A DNA stretch of 64,000 nt, from assembly GCA_021792365.1 (NCBI GenBank), contig JAJYUT010000003.1, forward strand, positions 248,001 through 312,000, read 5' to 3'. The position numbers were made by a program, and so were the translations under genes. Position 1 is the stretch's first letter; every line of letters begins with the position of its first letter. The stretch is from Pseudomonadota bacterium. GTDB taxonomy: Bacteria > Pseudomonadota > Alphaproteobacteria > Dongiales > Dongiaceae. The notes under the pieces were generated by a model. The model was not told the origin of the DNA, did not search any database, and saw nothing but the letters and a program-made list of their open reading frames with translations. This document shows positions 1 through 7,835 of the stretch, piece after piece.

Positions 1-739
1 CTATCTCGGTTCCCCGGAATGTAGGCTCAAAGACACGAGTGTTCCGCGGCATTGGGAAGTTCGAGAACCATTCACGAGGAACGCCGGAGATCGTGTAGAG
101 CGTGTACCCCTCACCCTTTTCATCTATCAGGTTGTAAAAGAATGCACCGAATTGCGCACCGGAGAGCCGAACTCCAGCGTCGGTGACCACCTGAACAAGC
201 CGCTCAAGGTTGAGCTCCGCACCTAGCGTGGCAGCTGTCTCGTTTAAGGTTTCGAGGAGCTGTCTTTGCTTCTCCTGCTCCGTGACCTCCGTGTTCGTGC
301 CGATCCAACGAGTGATTTCCTCCTTGGTGTTGCGTAGCGGCCGAACGCGGGTCAGGAATGGCCGGAAAATTCCATCGGCCCCTCTGATGGGAAATGTCAT
401 CTGGAATGGCTCGCCCGTCGCGATCGAATGCTTCCAGTGTTCCAACACAGCAGGAAGTACCGTCGGTTCGTGAACCGACTGCCAGCCCCATCCCTTCATC
501 TGTTCAAGCGTGGTGCCGGTATACTCAAACCACCTCTTGTTGTACCAGTAGATCCAGCCGTCGCTGTTGGCGATCCATGTCGCTTCCGGCAGCTCGTCCG
601 CCAGTGCTGCGAACTCTTCGGCACTCGGGAACTGCTCGGCAACTACCGTCACACCTGCCGTGTTTATCGGATTCAAGCAGACCTCTTCACGACTCTCCCG
701 GCCATTCTCAGAACCACAGAGATGAAAGCAAGCAACCAT
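1..739 (-). CDS. PAS/GAF-domain sensor protein (probable sensor histidine kinase), C-terminus beyond window
   Basis: This reading frame runs off the window edge, so it is missing from the ORF track; I read it by translating the minus strand. It shows a PAS domain (motifs [16 protein letters not shown] and [13 protein letters not shown]), a PAC-like end ([11 protein letters not shown]), a short coiled linker and the start of a GAF domain ([21 protein letters not shown]). This order is typical of PAS-GAF sensor histidine kinases, but no kinase core is inside the window. The upstream ATG at 739 is chosen; a GTG at 652, nearer the PAS fold, is a possible alternative. The frame is intact over all visible codons. 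Confidence 0.75.
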   Translation of the reverse strand, partial: MVACFHLCGSENGRESREEVCLNPINTAGVTVVAEQFPSAEEFAALADELPEATWIANSDGWIYWYNKRWFEYTGTTLEQMKGWGWQSVHEPTVLPAVLEHWKHSIATGEPFQMTFPIRGADGIFRPFLTRVRPLRNTKEEITRWIGTNTEVTEQEKQRQLLETLNETAATLGAELNLERLVQVVTDAGVRLSGAQFGAFFYNLIDEKGEGYTLYTISGVPREWFSNFPMPRNTRVFEPTFRGTEI

Positions 740-825
740 AAAGCGCAGTTATATTTCTAAGCCCTCCATGACGTGCTGAGGCAGCGTGCAACCTGAAGCT
801 AAAGGGCATCGTGTTCAAGCGCTTG

Positions 826-1089
826 TCAGAATCCTACGTCTCCGGCCGCACTGGCATCTGGGCCAAGGCGAAATGCAGGGCCACGCAGCATTCCAGCAGC
901 CACTACGAGCAGCCGGGGCCGGCGTCCACCGACCTTCCGGTATTGCGCTTGCCCTTTTCCAGCAGCCATGGCTGCGAAGGTCGGCGCCGCAGCGAGATAC
1001 AGCCAGTCGGCGGCACCGCGGGCGGTTGCATGTCCACCGTCGGAACCGATTGCGCCGCCAGCGCACTCGCTCAGATGAACCGCGCTCAT
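826..1089 (-). CDS. Small hypothetical protein downstream of the DUF899 remnant
   Basis: An 87-codon ORF preceded by a strong ribosome site (aggaggaatgat) and lying just after the stop of the DUF899-like remnant, so the two could once have been one operon. The first half has a hydrophobic segment (ADWLYLAAAPTFAAMA); the second half is arginine- and proline-rich and looks out of frame. It may be a decayed small membrane protein. Plus-strand ORFs over the same bases show no recognisable family. Function unknown. Confidence 0.3.
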   Translation of the reverse strand: MSAVHLSECAGGAIGSDGGHATARGAADWLYLAAAPTFAAMAAGKGQAQYRKVGGRRPRLLVVAAGMLRGPAFRLGPDASAAGDVGF

Positions 1090-1112
1090 ATCATTCCTCC
1101 TGCGGCAGGGCG

Positions 1113-1401
1113 TCAGTGGCAGCAGTCTTTCTTGAAGGCGCCGAACAGCCCTTCGACCGAACCGGCCGACCGCGCTGCCTTCGCAACCGGGGTCGGCTCA
1201 TACCGGTCGTGGTGGCGCACCCATTCCATCTTGTACTCGACGTCTCTTTCGTCGCGGCCCCTTGGGCATGAGGTCGAGCACGTTGTAGGTGCCCATCATC
1301 ACCTCCTCACCGCGTCCAAAGGTCGAGTAGGTTTGGAAAACCTCGTTCGCATCGTTCGTGATGAAAGCGCTGATGCCCGGCCACTCCTCGTACGAATAGG
1401 G
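1113..1401 (-). pseudogene. DUF899-family (thioredoxin-like) protein, C-terminal fragment with frameshift
   Basis: Conceptual translation of the minus strand gives YSYEEWPGISAF, then TYSTFGRGEEVMMGTYNVLDL, then (after removing one base near 1253-1258) RDERDVEYKMEWVRHHDRYEP and a C-terminus ending DCCH. These match the conserved C-terminal third of DUF899 proteins, which have a thioredoxin-like fold and no settled function. A single extra C in the GGGGCC stretch breaks the frame, and an in-frame TGA lies just before YSYEEWP. The N-terminal two thirds are not recognisable. It reads as a decayed gene; a sequencing error could explain the frameshift but not the missing N-terminus. Confidence 0.55.
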
Positions 1402-1594
1402 TCAGGTGCCGTAGTGAGAAGTCCTTCTGGGCTTTGCCCTTGCGCCGCAGGAGCTTTCGACCAAGATCATCTCGCACTCCATTTTCTATAGAGATCAAAC
1501 ACCGCTTTTCGCGCCCGATCGACGCAATGACGGGTTACCCAGCACGGCTGGCGAGATAGGTTCCGCGACTATGGCACCGATCGAGCGGTGATCA

Positions 1595-2950
1595 CTACCA
1601 CCCTGCATAAGGTGCGAGTTTCGCGTCGTCGAAGCGGCCGGCCTCGATATCCGACAGCGCCTCGTCGAACTTCGCCAGGGCTTCCTCGACATCATCCGAC
1701 GTGATGGTCAGTGGCGGCGTCATCTCGATCACGTTGGCATGGATGCCGCAATAAATGACAATCAGCCCGAGCTCGAAGCATCGGTATGCCAGCCGGGCGG
1801 CCTCTCGCGATGCCGGCTCGCGGGTATCGCGGTTGCGTACCAGCTCGACGCCGACCATCAGCCCCATGCCGCGCACGTCGCCGATCAACAGGTGCCGTCT
1901 CGCCAGCTCCCAAAGCCCGTCCACTAGCTGTCGGCCGCGTTCGCTGGCGTTCGCGAGCAGCCCCTCACTTTCGACGATGTCGATTACCGCTAAGCCTGCC
2001 GAGGTCGGTGCGGGTGACCCGCCCAGCGTGAAGAGGTTGTAGGTCGGCGCATCCAGCAGTTCCTTGCGCCCGACCACCGCCGAGAGCGGCAGTCCCCCGC
2101 CGAGCGGCTTGCCCAGGCTGACGGCGTCCGGAACCACCCCGGCATGCTGGAACGCGAACCATTTGCCGGTGCGGCCGAGGCCGGTCTTGACCTCATCGAA
2201 TACCAGCCAGACGCCCAACTCATCGCACAGCTTGCGCAAGGCCGGAATGTAGTTGACAGGCGGGATGATGTCGCCGCCGTCGGACTGCATCGCCTCCATG
2301 ACGATTGCGCCCGTATCGGACGCGGGTGAAGTCGTCTGCAGCGTGCGTGCGACGAAATCGAGGCACTTCAGCGAACAGCCATCACGGCTGCATGGGCCCC
2401 ATGAGCAACGATAGGGATCGGGATACGGAACCTTCGTAACATTGCCGACCCCGATCATATCTGCCTGGGTCTGGTGCCCCGACAGGGCTGCCGATCCCGT
2501 GGTCTGGCCGTGATAGCCCCCGATGAAGCTGATGAGGCGTCGTCGACCGGTCGCCTTCGGCAAGAGGCGGGACAGGCAATCATTTGCGTCCGAGCCGGTC
2601 GTGCCGAACCACACGCGCTTCTCGAAATCACCGGGCACAAGGGCTGCCAGCCGCTCCGCCAGCTCGATCGCCGGCAGCGTCGGGTAACAGCAATGCATGG
2701 ACGTCCAGATACCGTCGAGCGCGGCGATGATTGCTGCGCGCACCTTCGGATGCCGATAGCCGGTCTGCACGACCGCCGCCGCGGCGATGAAATCCAGATA
2801 GGTCTTGCCGTCGACATCGGTAATGCGACAACCGTCCGACGCGGCCGGCACGAACGGATACAGTCGTATCTTCATCACCTTGCCGACGATCTTGCCCTCG
2901 CGCGCCAAGGCCTCTTCGGCCTGCACGTGCTGCTCCTGCCGATCTGCCAT
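1595..2950 (-). CDS. Class III PLP-dependent aminotransferase
   Basis: A 451-aa protein of the acetylornithine/omega-amino-acid aminotransferase group. It carries the cofactor Asp region FDEVKTGLGRTG at about residues 251-262 and the Schiff-base lysine in SLGKPLGGG (Lys281), with the usual GGYHGQT motif at about 144-150. The ORF track extends it to 634 aa, but the upstream part is a shadow of the amidohydrolase gene; the ATG at 2950 follows ggaaagga. Last gene of the minus unit DAO oxidase - RpiR - GS-like - amidohydrolase - aminotransferase, 57 bases after the amidohydrolase. It probably moves the amino group of the imported amine or of its product; the exact donor cannot be read from sequence. 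Confidence 0.9.
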   Translation of the reverse strand: MADRQEQHVQAEEALAREGKIVGKVMKIRLYPFVPAASDGCRITDVDGKTYLDFIAAAAVVQTGYRHPKVRAAIIAALDGIWTSMHCCYPTLPAIELAERLAALVPGDFEKRVWFGTTGSDANDCLSRLLPKATGRRRLISFIGGYHGQTTGSAALSGHQTQADMIGVGNVTKVPYPDPYRCSWGPCSRDGCSLKCLDFVARTLQTTSPASDTGAIVMEAMQSDGGDIIPPVNYIPALRKLCDELGVWLVFDEVKTGLGRTGKWFAFQHAGVVPDAVSLGKPLGGGLPLSAVVGRKELLDAPTYNLFTLGGSPAPTSAGLAVIDIVESEGLLANASERGRQLVDGLWELARRHLLIGDVRGMGLMVGVELVRNRDTREPASREAARLAYRCFELGLIVIYCGIHANVIEMTPPLTITSDDVEEALAKFDEALSDIEAGRFDDAKLAPYAGW

Positions 2951-3006
2951 CTCATTCCTTTCCACGCTTCCGTGCGTGTCGGTGCACCGCGCGCCCGACC
3001 CGTACG

Positions 3007-4146
3007 TCACTGCATTGGATAGATCCGCCGCGCGTTCTCGGTGGCGACCAGTCGCACCAGCTCCTCGGCATCGGCGAGTGAGCAGAAATCCTCCGCCAGC
3101 CAACGATCCAGGCATTTCTTGAGTCCGCGCCGGAACAGCAAGGCCCCGAGATAGTAGAGCTCGCTCAGGCCGAATGCATCGGAGCTGTAGAGCAGCTTGG
3201 AGAACTTGCCCATCTCGAGCGCTTCGCCCAGGATGTCGGCCGACATCGGCGCGGCGTAGTTGAGGATTACGCCGACGTCGTAGTAGACGTTCTGGAATAC
3301 CTCGGACAGCCAAGCCGCCTCGCGCTGGAACGGGTAGTTGTGGAGCAGCGTGATCGGCACTTCCCACTTCTCCATCGCCGCGATGAAGTCGGTGAAGTGC
3401 GACGGGTCGCAGGCATGCATGTAGACATCGGGATCGCCGAACCCGACATGGACCTGCATCGGGAATTTCCGCTGGCGACAAAGCTCGCCACCGACCCACA
3501 ACCCGTGGCGCACGATGGTCGGATCGCTTAAGCGGTACTTGCCGGTGCCTTGCGACGCCTTGAACCAGGCATCCGCCGCAGTGACGACAGCGTCGCGCGC
3601 CGGCGCGGTCTGGTCGATCTTGAACGTGCAGCGATAAGCGACGATCGTCTTCAGGCCCACTGCGGACGCCGCGCGTTCCGCCAAGCGGTCCGCGAAGGCT
3701 TCCGGGAAAGCCGCGGCGCTGACGCCGCTCTTCGCCACCTCCTCCGCCACCGACTCTATCCTGACAATCTCATGCGCCGGCCTTGCCGCCGCCTCGGCCA
3801 TCGCATCGACCGCCAGGATCGAAGAGCTGCGGTGGCCGGTATCGATGAGCAGCGAGTCCAATCCACAGGCACGCAGGAACCGGCGATTGACCTCGGCCGC
3901 CCCGAGTGCGAGGCGCCGCTCGACATATGTTTCCGCCGGACAGGACGGCTCGAGATCGAGCATCGGCGCGCAGAAACGCCGGATTGCTAGGCCGAGCGGC
4001 TTTTGGAATTCGGTGGTGCCAGGAGGTGCCGGGCGGTAGCTCTCGCTGAACAACGCCTGGAACGCCGCGAAATCGAGCTCGGCCGGCGAGACGCCGTGGC
4101 AATGGTGGTCTATCAGCGGGAGGTCGATGGAGAGATCAGTAGGCAT
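3007..4146 (-). CDS. FluG-type amidohydrolase (metal-dependent TIM-barrel hydrolase)
   Basis: A 379-aa amidohydrolase-superfamily protein. Visible metal-site motifs are DHHCHG (13-18), QVHVGFGD (231-238), LLHNYPF (267-273) and YSSDAFG (320-326), in the order expected for this barrel. It resembles the N-terminal half of fungal FluG, where such a domain is fused to a glutamine-synthetase domain; here the partner is a separate gene directly upstream, overlapping by 11 bases, so the two are translationally coupled. Inference: it hydrolyses an amide made or used by the GS-like ligase, for example a gamma-glutamyl amide. The substrate is unknown. Confidence 0.85.
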   Translation of the reverse strand: MPTDLSIDLPLIDHHCHGVSPAELDFAAFQALFSESYRPAPPGTTEFQKPLGLAIRRFCAPMLDLEPSCPAETYVERRLALGAAEVNRRFLRACGLDSLLIDTGHRSSSILAVDAMAEAAARPAHEIVRIESVAEEVAKSGVSAAAFPEAFADRLAERAASAVGLKTIVAYRCTFKIDQTAPARDAVVTAADAWFKASQGTGKYRLSDPTIVRHGLWVGGELCRQRKFPMQVHVGFGDPDVYMHACDPSHFTDFIAAMEKWEVPITLLHNYPFQREAAWLSEVFQNVYYDVGVILNYAAPMSADILGEALEMGKFSKLLYSSDAFGLSELYYLGALLFRRGLKKCLDRWLAEDFCSLADAEELVRLVATENARRIYPMQ

Positions 4147-5449
4147 TGTGATATCGCTCGCACATGTGTTCCAGGCTCTGATCGGCGAACATGCCGATTT
4201 CCGTCCGCTTAACCGCCGTGTATGCCTGATAGAAGGTCGGCGACATCCACGATTTTACGGTCTCGTCGCGATCAAGCACCTCCAAGGCCTCGGCAAGCGA
4301 GGATGGGAGGGCAACGATGTTCAACTTCTGGCGCTCCGCATCGGTCAACTCCGACGGATCCTTGTCCAACGTGCGTGGCAGCGGAAGTTTCTCGCGAATG
4401 CCGGCCAAACCCGCATTTACCAGCGCTCCGATCACCATGTAGGGACTTGCCGTACCGTCGGGGATGCGGATCTCCATGTTGAAGGCACTGGAGCGGCGGG
4501 CAGGATCGCGCTCCGGCGACGGGCAGATGCGGACCGACGCCTCGCGATTCTGGATGCCGAAAGCGTTGTAGCCGCAGCTCCAGTGATGTGGGCCGAGCCG
4601 CAGATATGAAACGGGGCTGGGTGCCATCAGGGCGCACAAGGCGGGCATGTGCCGGACCAGGCCGGCGATAAAATGCTGGGCCACCAGCGATGCTTCGCCG
4701 GGCCCCTTAGGATCGTAGGCCGCGTTCGAGCCGTCCTTGGCGCGGAAGCTGAAATGCACGTGCGCGCCGTTGCCGACCGCATTCGGCGTCGGCTTGGGCG
4801 TGAAGCTGGCGCGCAGTCCGAGGCGCCGCGCCGCCTCCCGGATCACCTCGCGCGTGATGATGGCCCGGTCGCCGGCCGCCTCGCCCACTGCCGGCGCGCA
4901 AGAAATCTCGTATTGCAGCACGCCATACTCCGGCTCGACCGTTTCCAGCCCCACCTTGGCCGCAAGCAAGGCACGCGTGACGTCGCGCACGAACTGTGCG
5001 TTGATGCGCACCTGCTCCAGTGAGAAGGGCACGCACCAGCCGGCTCCTCCACCCGTCAGCAGGAACTCATGCTCGAAGGATGCCATGAACTGCAGGCCGG
5101 TTTCCGCCTCGAAGGCCGCCAGCGCTTTCTTCATGTAACCGCGCGTGCAGCATTCCCAATTGCTGCCGTCGGACACCTTGGAATCGCACATGAAGAAATG
5201 CAGCGGCGCCGCGTCGGGCCAGATATCGACGCGCACCTCTGTCTCCGGGACCGGCGTCTGGCGCGCCTCCAGCATCGGACCCCACGGGTTGGGCGCGATA
5301 TCCTCGAACGGTGTCAGGGCCTGGCCGGCCACCGCCCAGCCGAGGCCGTACGCCATGCGGCGCGAGATCTCCCCGGCCGGCACACCGCGCACGCGGGTGA
5401 TGCCCACCATATCGTTCCACGCCAGATAGATGACTTCGCCTTCAGCCAT
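4136..5449 (-). CDS. Glutamine synthetase-like ligase (gamma-glutamyl-amine synthetase group)
   Basis: A 437-aa GS-family protein with the catalytic-domain signatures FEHEF (about 125-129), PEYGVLQYEIS (173-183), NGAHVHFSF (227-235) and NREASVRICP (301-310). It lacks the housekeeping GlnA context and sits in a catabolic operon with a DAO oxidase and an aminotransferase, which is the company kept by PuuA-like gamma-glutamyl-amine synthetases. Such enzymes use ATP to join glutamate to an amine. It overlaps the RpiR gene by 8 bases upstream and the amidohydrolase by 11 bases downstream. The true amine substrate is an open question. Confidence 0.85.
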   Translation of the reverse strand: MAEGEVIYLAWNDMVGITRVRGVPAGEISRRMAYGLGWAVAGQALTPFEDIAPNPWGPMLEARQTPVPETEVRVDIWPDAAPLHFFMCDSKVSDGSNWECCTRGYMKKALAAFEAETGLQFMASFEHEFLLTGGGAGWCVPFSLEQVRINAQFVRDVTRALLAAKVGLETVEPEYGVLQYEISCAPAVGEAAGDRAIITREVIREAARRLGLRASFTPKPTPNAVGNGAHVHFSFRAKDGSNAAYDPKGPGEASLVAQHFIAGLVRHMPALCALMAPSPVSYLRLGPHHWSCGYNAFGIQNREASVRICPSPERDPARRSSAFNMEIRIPDGTASPYMVIGALVNAGLAGIREKLPLPRTLDKDPSELTDAERQKLNIVALPSSLAEALEVLDRDETVKSWMSPTFYQAYTAVKRTEIGMFADQSLEHMCERYHNAY

Positions 5450-6371
5450 GTCGTGTGCTCCGTTTCTTCGCGCGGCGCGTGGCGGCGCGATTCTCCTCCC
5501 GATATTCGAATCCGACCCGCAGCCCCTCTAGCTCGCGCATGCGGGCGATCGCCCGGTTGCCGGCCGCGGTCAGCACGGCGCCGATCAGCGCCTCGGTCAA
5601 AGCGAAGGCCGGAATCATGGAATCCGATCCGGACTTCGAGGATACCTCGACCACCAGGACGCGATCCGCAAATTCCGCGATCGGCGATTGCCAGGGATCC
5701 GTGACGAGCACGATTGCCGCGCCGCGCTCTTTCGCGCCGCGTGCGAGTTCCACCGTATCCGCCTGATAGCGCCGCACGTCATAAACGAAGAGGACACATC
5801 GCCGGTCGATATCGATCAGCTGGTCAGTGCGGGACTGGAGACCCTCCGCCAGCAAATGCGCATCGCTGCGGATCTGCACCAGATGCAGGTACAGCAACTC
5901 GGCGACCAGCTTGGTGAAACGCCCGCCGGCACACCAGATCCGGCGCGCAGGATCCGCCAGCAGCGCCACCACCGCCGACCATTCGCTGGGCGCGATGCGA
6001 CGGAAGCTGGCGGCCGTCGCATCAGCAAAGGCACGTTGGGCAGCATCCAGAAGGTCCCCGCGTGGCTGCTTGTCGTAGAGCGAGTTGGGCAAGTTATGCC
6101 GTTCCTCCAGCTCTGCCCGCAACGCGCGCTGGAAGCTGAGATAGGAATCGAACTGCAGCTTGGAAGCGAGGCGGATGACAGTCGGGCCGCTGACGCGCGC
6201 CCGTTCCGCGAGCCCGGCGACTGTGTCAAGGCCGGCCAGCATGCCGGACGCGAAAAGCGTGCGCGCAACCTTCTGCTCGGCCGGCGTCATCTCGTGCGAG
6301 ATCTGGCGCAGGCGATCGGCCAGCATCGCGCTGCGGTTGTTGGACGATCTCTGCGGCTGTTCCTTGGCCAA
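5442..6371 (-). CDS. RpiR/MurR-family transcriptional regulator
   Basis: A 309-aa protein with an N-terminal HTH_6 domain (DRLRQISHEMTPAEQKVARTLF, then VAGLAERARVSGPTVIRLASKL) and a C-terminal SIS sugar-isomerase-like ligand domain (IWCAGGRFTKLVAELL through VLFVYDVRRY and AIVLVTDPWQSP). RpiR proteins bind phosphorylated sugars or other small ligands with the SIS domain. Its position inside the minus operon, between the oxidase and the ligase, suggests that it controls this operon and perhaps the divergent transporter unit. The last residues are rich in Arg and Lys. Confidence 0.9.
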   Translation of the reverse strand: MAKEQPQRSSNNRSAMLADRLRQISHEMTPAEQKVARTLFASGMLAGLDTVAGLAERARVSGPTVIRLASKLQFDSYLSFQRALRAELEERHNLPNSLYDKQPRGDLLDAAQRAFADATAASFRRIAPSEWSAVVALLADPARRIWCAGGRFTKLVAELLYLHLVQIRSDAHLLAEGLQSRTDQLIDIDRRCVLFVYDVRRYQADTVELARGAKERGAAIVLVTDPWQSPIAEFADRVLVVEVSSKSGSDSMIPAFALTEALIGAVLTAAGNRAIARMRELEGLRVGFEYREENRAATRRAKKRSTRHG

Positions 6372-6410
6372 CCCGTGTCCCCCACCGCCTCAGGGTTGAT
6401 CCTGAGACGG

Positions 6411-7574
6411 TCAAGCCTTCGCGAATCGTTGCAGCGAGAACGCATCCAGCAGCTTCGGTTTGTTTCCCATGGCCCAGTCCGCTACCGCCTCGCCCACTGC
6501 CGGGCCGAGCTTGAAGCCGTGCCCGCTTGACCCGCATACGAGATACAGTCCTTCGATTCCCGGCGCTTGGTCGATGATCGGATTGTCATCGGGGCTCATG
6601 TCATAGAGCCCCGCGTAACCCTTGCGTACGCCAAGGCGTTCCAACGCCGGCACGCGCGGCACGGCATGACGCAGGATCTCCGCCGATTCATCGAGATCGA
6701 CCACCTCGTCATAATGCTCCGGCTCGGCCACGAAGCGCGGCCGCTCCAACTCGCCATGGCGCACGCCCGTCCCACCGCCGGCCCATGTGCCGACCAGGAT
6801 GCGGGAATCCCCGTCCGGCCGGGCGTAATGTAGCATGGCGTCATCGCACCACGAAAACGGCATGATCTTGAGCGCCTCGCCCGGCGCGTCAATGACCGCC
6901 ATCGGATGCCGCTCGATATGGACCGGCAGGTCTATGCCGTGATTGCCGAGGAATCGCTTGGACCAGACGCCGACCGCGCTGACGACCCGGTCACAGGCGA
7001 TCTGCTCGCCTGCTTCCGTCTCCACGCCGGCAACCTTTCCGCCGACGAGGTGGATCTGCTTGGCGACCGAGTTGTTCAGCACCCGCGCGCCCCGAGCCTT
7101 CGCGCCATCGATCAGGGCTGCGGTCGCGCCATGCGGATCGGCATAACCGTAATCGGCCTCCCACACCGCCATCGCAATGTCGTCCATGGCGAAATGGCGC
7201 GCGCGCTTGTGGAACTCGGCCGGCGACAGCGTCTCGATCCGCGCCCCTTCCGTGCGGATGCGCTCGACCGCCGCTTCCCATGCCGGCTTGGCCTTTGCAT
7301 TCATCACCCACATCATACCGACCTGTGTGATGCAGCGTGGATGGCCTGTCAGCTCCGGCATTTGTGCCAGCAGCTCGCAGCCTCGGATCGCGAGCTGCGA
7401 CAGTTCAGGCATCATGTAGAAAGCGTGGGTGATGGCCGAGGACCGGCCAGTTGGTCCGGAGGCCGGAAAGGCGCGCTCCACCACCGTGACCTTGGCACCC
7501 AGGCTGGCAAGCCGGAAGGCGGCCCCCGACCCTGCAATCCCGGCGCCAATCACCACGATGTCGGATACGGCCAC
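6411..7574 (-). CDS. FAD-dependent oxidoreductase, DAO family (sarcosine/amine oxidase-like)
   Basis: A 387-aa flavoprotein with an N-terminal dinucleotide-binding motif (VVIGAGIAGSGAAF) and the typical C-terminal DAO segment (GLYLVCGSSGHGFKLGPAVG). It resembles sarcosine oxidase beta and PuuB-like gamma-glutamyl-amine oxidases, which oxidise secondary C-N bonds to an imine that hydrolyses to aldehyde or ketone plus amine. I place the start at the GTG at 7574, which follows gggagg at good spacing; the tracked M at 7640 adds 22 unrelated residues. First gene of the minus unit, divergent from the ABC transporter unit across a 261-base control region. Confidence 0.88.
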   Translation of the reverse strand: MAVSDIVVIGAGIAGSGAAFRLASLGAKVTVVERAFPASGPTGRSSAITHAFYMMPELSQLAIRGCELLAQMPELTGHPRCITQVGMMWVMNAKAKPAWEAAVERIRTEGARIETLSPAEFHKRARHFAMDDIAMAVWEADYGYADPHGATAALIDGAKARGARVLNNSVAKQIHLVGGKVAGVETEAGEQIACDRVVSAVGVWSKRFLGNHGIDLPVHIERHPMAVIDAPGEALKIMPFSWCDDAMLHYARPDGDSRILVGTWAGGGTGVRHGELERPRFVAEPEHYDEVVDLDESAEILRHAVPRVPALERLGVRKGYAGLYDMSPDDNPIIDQAPGIEGLYLVCGSSGHGFKLGPAVGEAVADWAMGNKPKLLDAFSLQRFAKA

Positions 7575-7641
7575 GATGCGAAGCCTCCCAGCAGGCGGAT
7601 CAAGGGCTCGTAATAAAACACAACAGAAACCACCATACAAG

Positions 7642-7730
7642 CACGCCCTGTAACATCCATTTCGAACACCCTGCTGTAATACCTGTTACAGAATCACATT
7701 TATTCCTCTGTGTTGTAATACACGCGTTGA
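7642..7730. promoter_or_regulatory. Operator-like palindromes in divergent control region
   Basis: The 261-base gap between the oxidase and the transporter genes is AT-rich against the high-GC background. It contains a perfect inverted repeat CTGTAA-N6-TTACAG (7674-7691), a second half-site CTGTAACA (7648-7655) and a GTGT-TGTAAT-ACAC repeat (7710-7723). The sharing of TGTAA/TTACA cores suggests one regulator binding several sites, controlling both divergent units. The RpiR regulator in the operon is the obvious candidate, but this is inference. Confidence 0.55.
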
Positions 7731-7835
7731 CCCCGCCATCCCGCTTGGTCTATCGTTTGCCGGATGCGCCCGGAGAGGCGCGGGGAACGGCCGGTGGCAT
7801 CGCCGCAAGCCGATCCGTCATAGGGAGTCTGGGAC

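Noticed and set aside
786-1491. Plus-strand ORFs of 161 and 226 aa near the left end
   Set aside because: They are antisense to the DUF899 remnant and show no recognisable domain.
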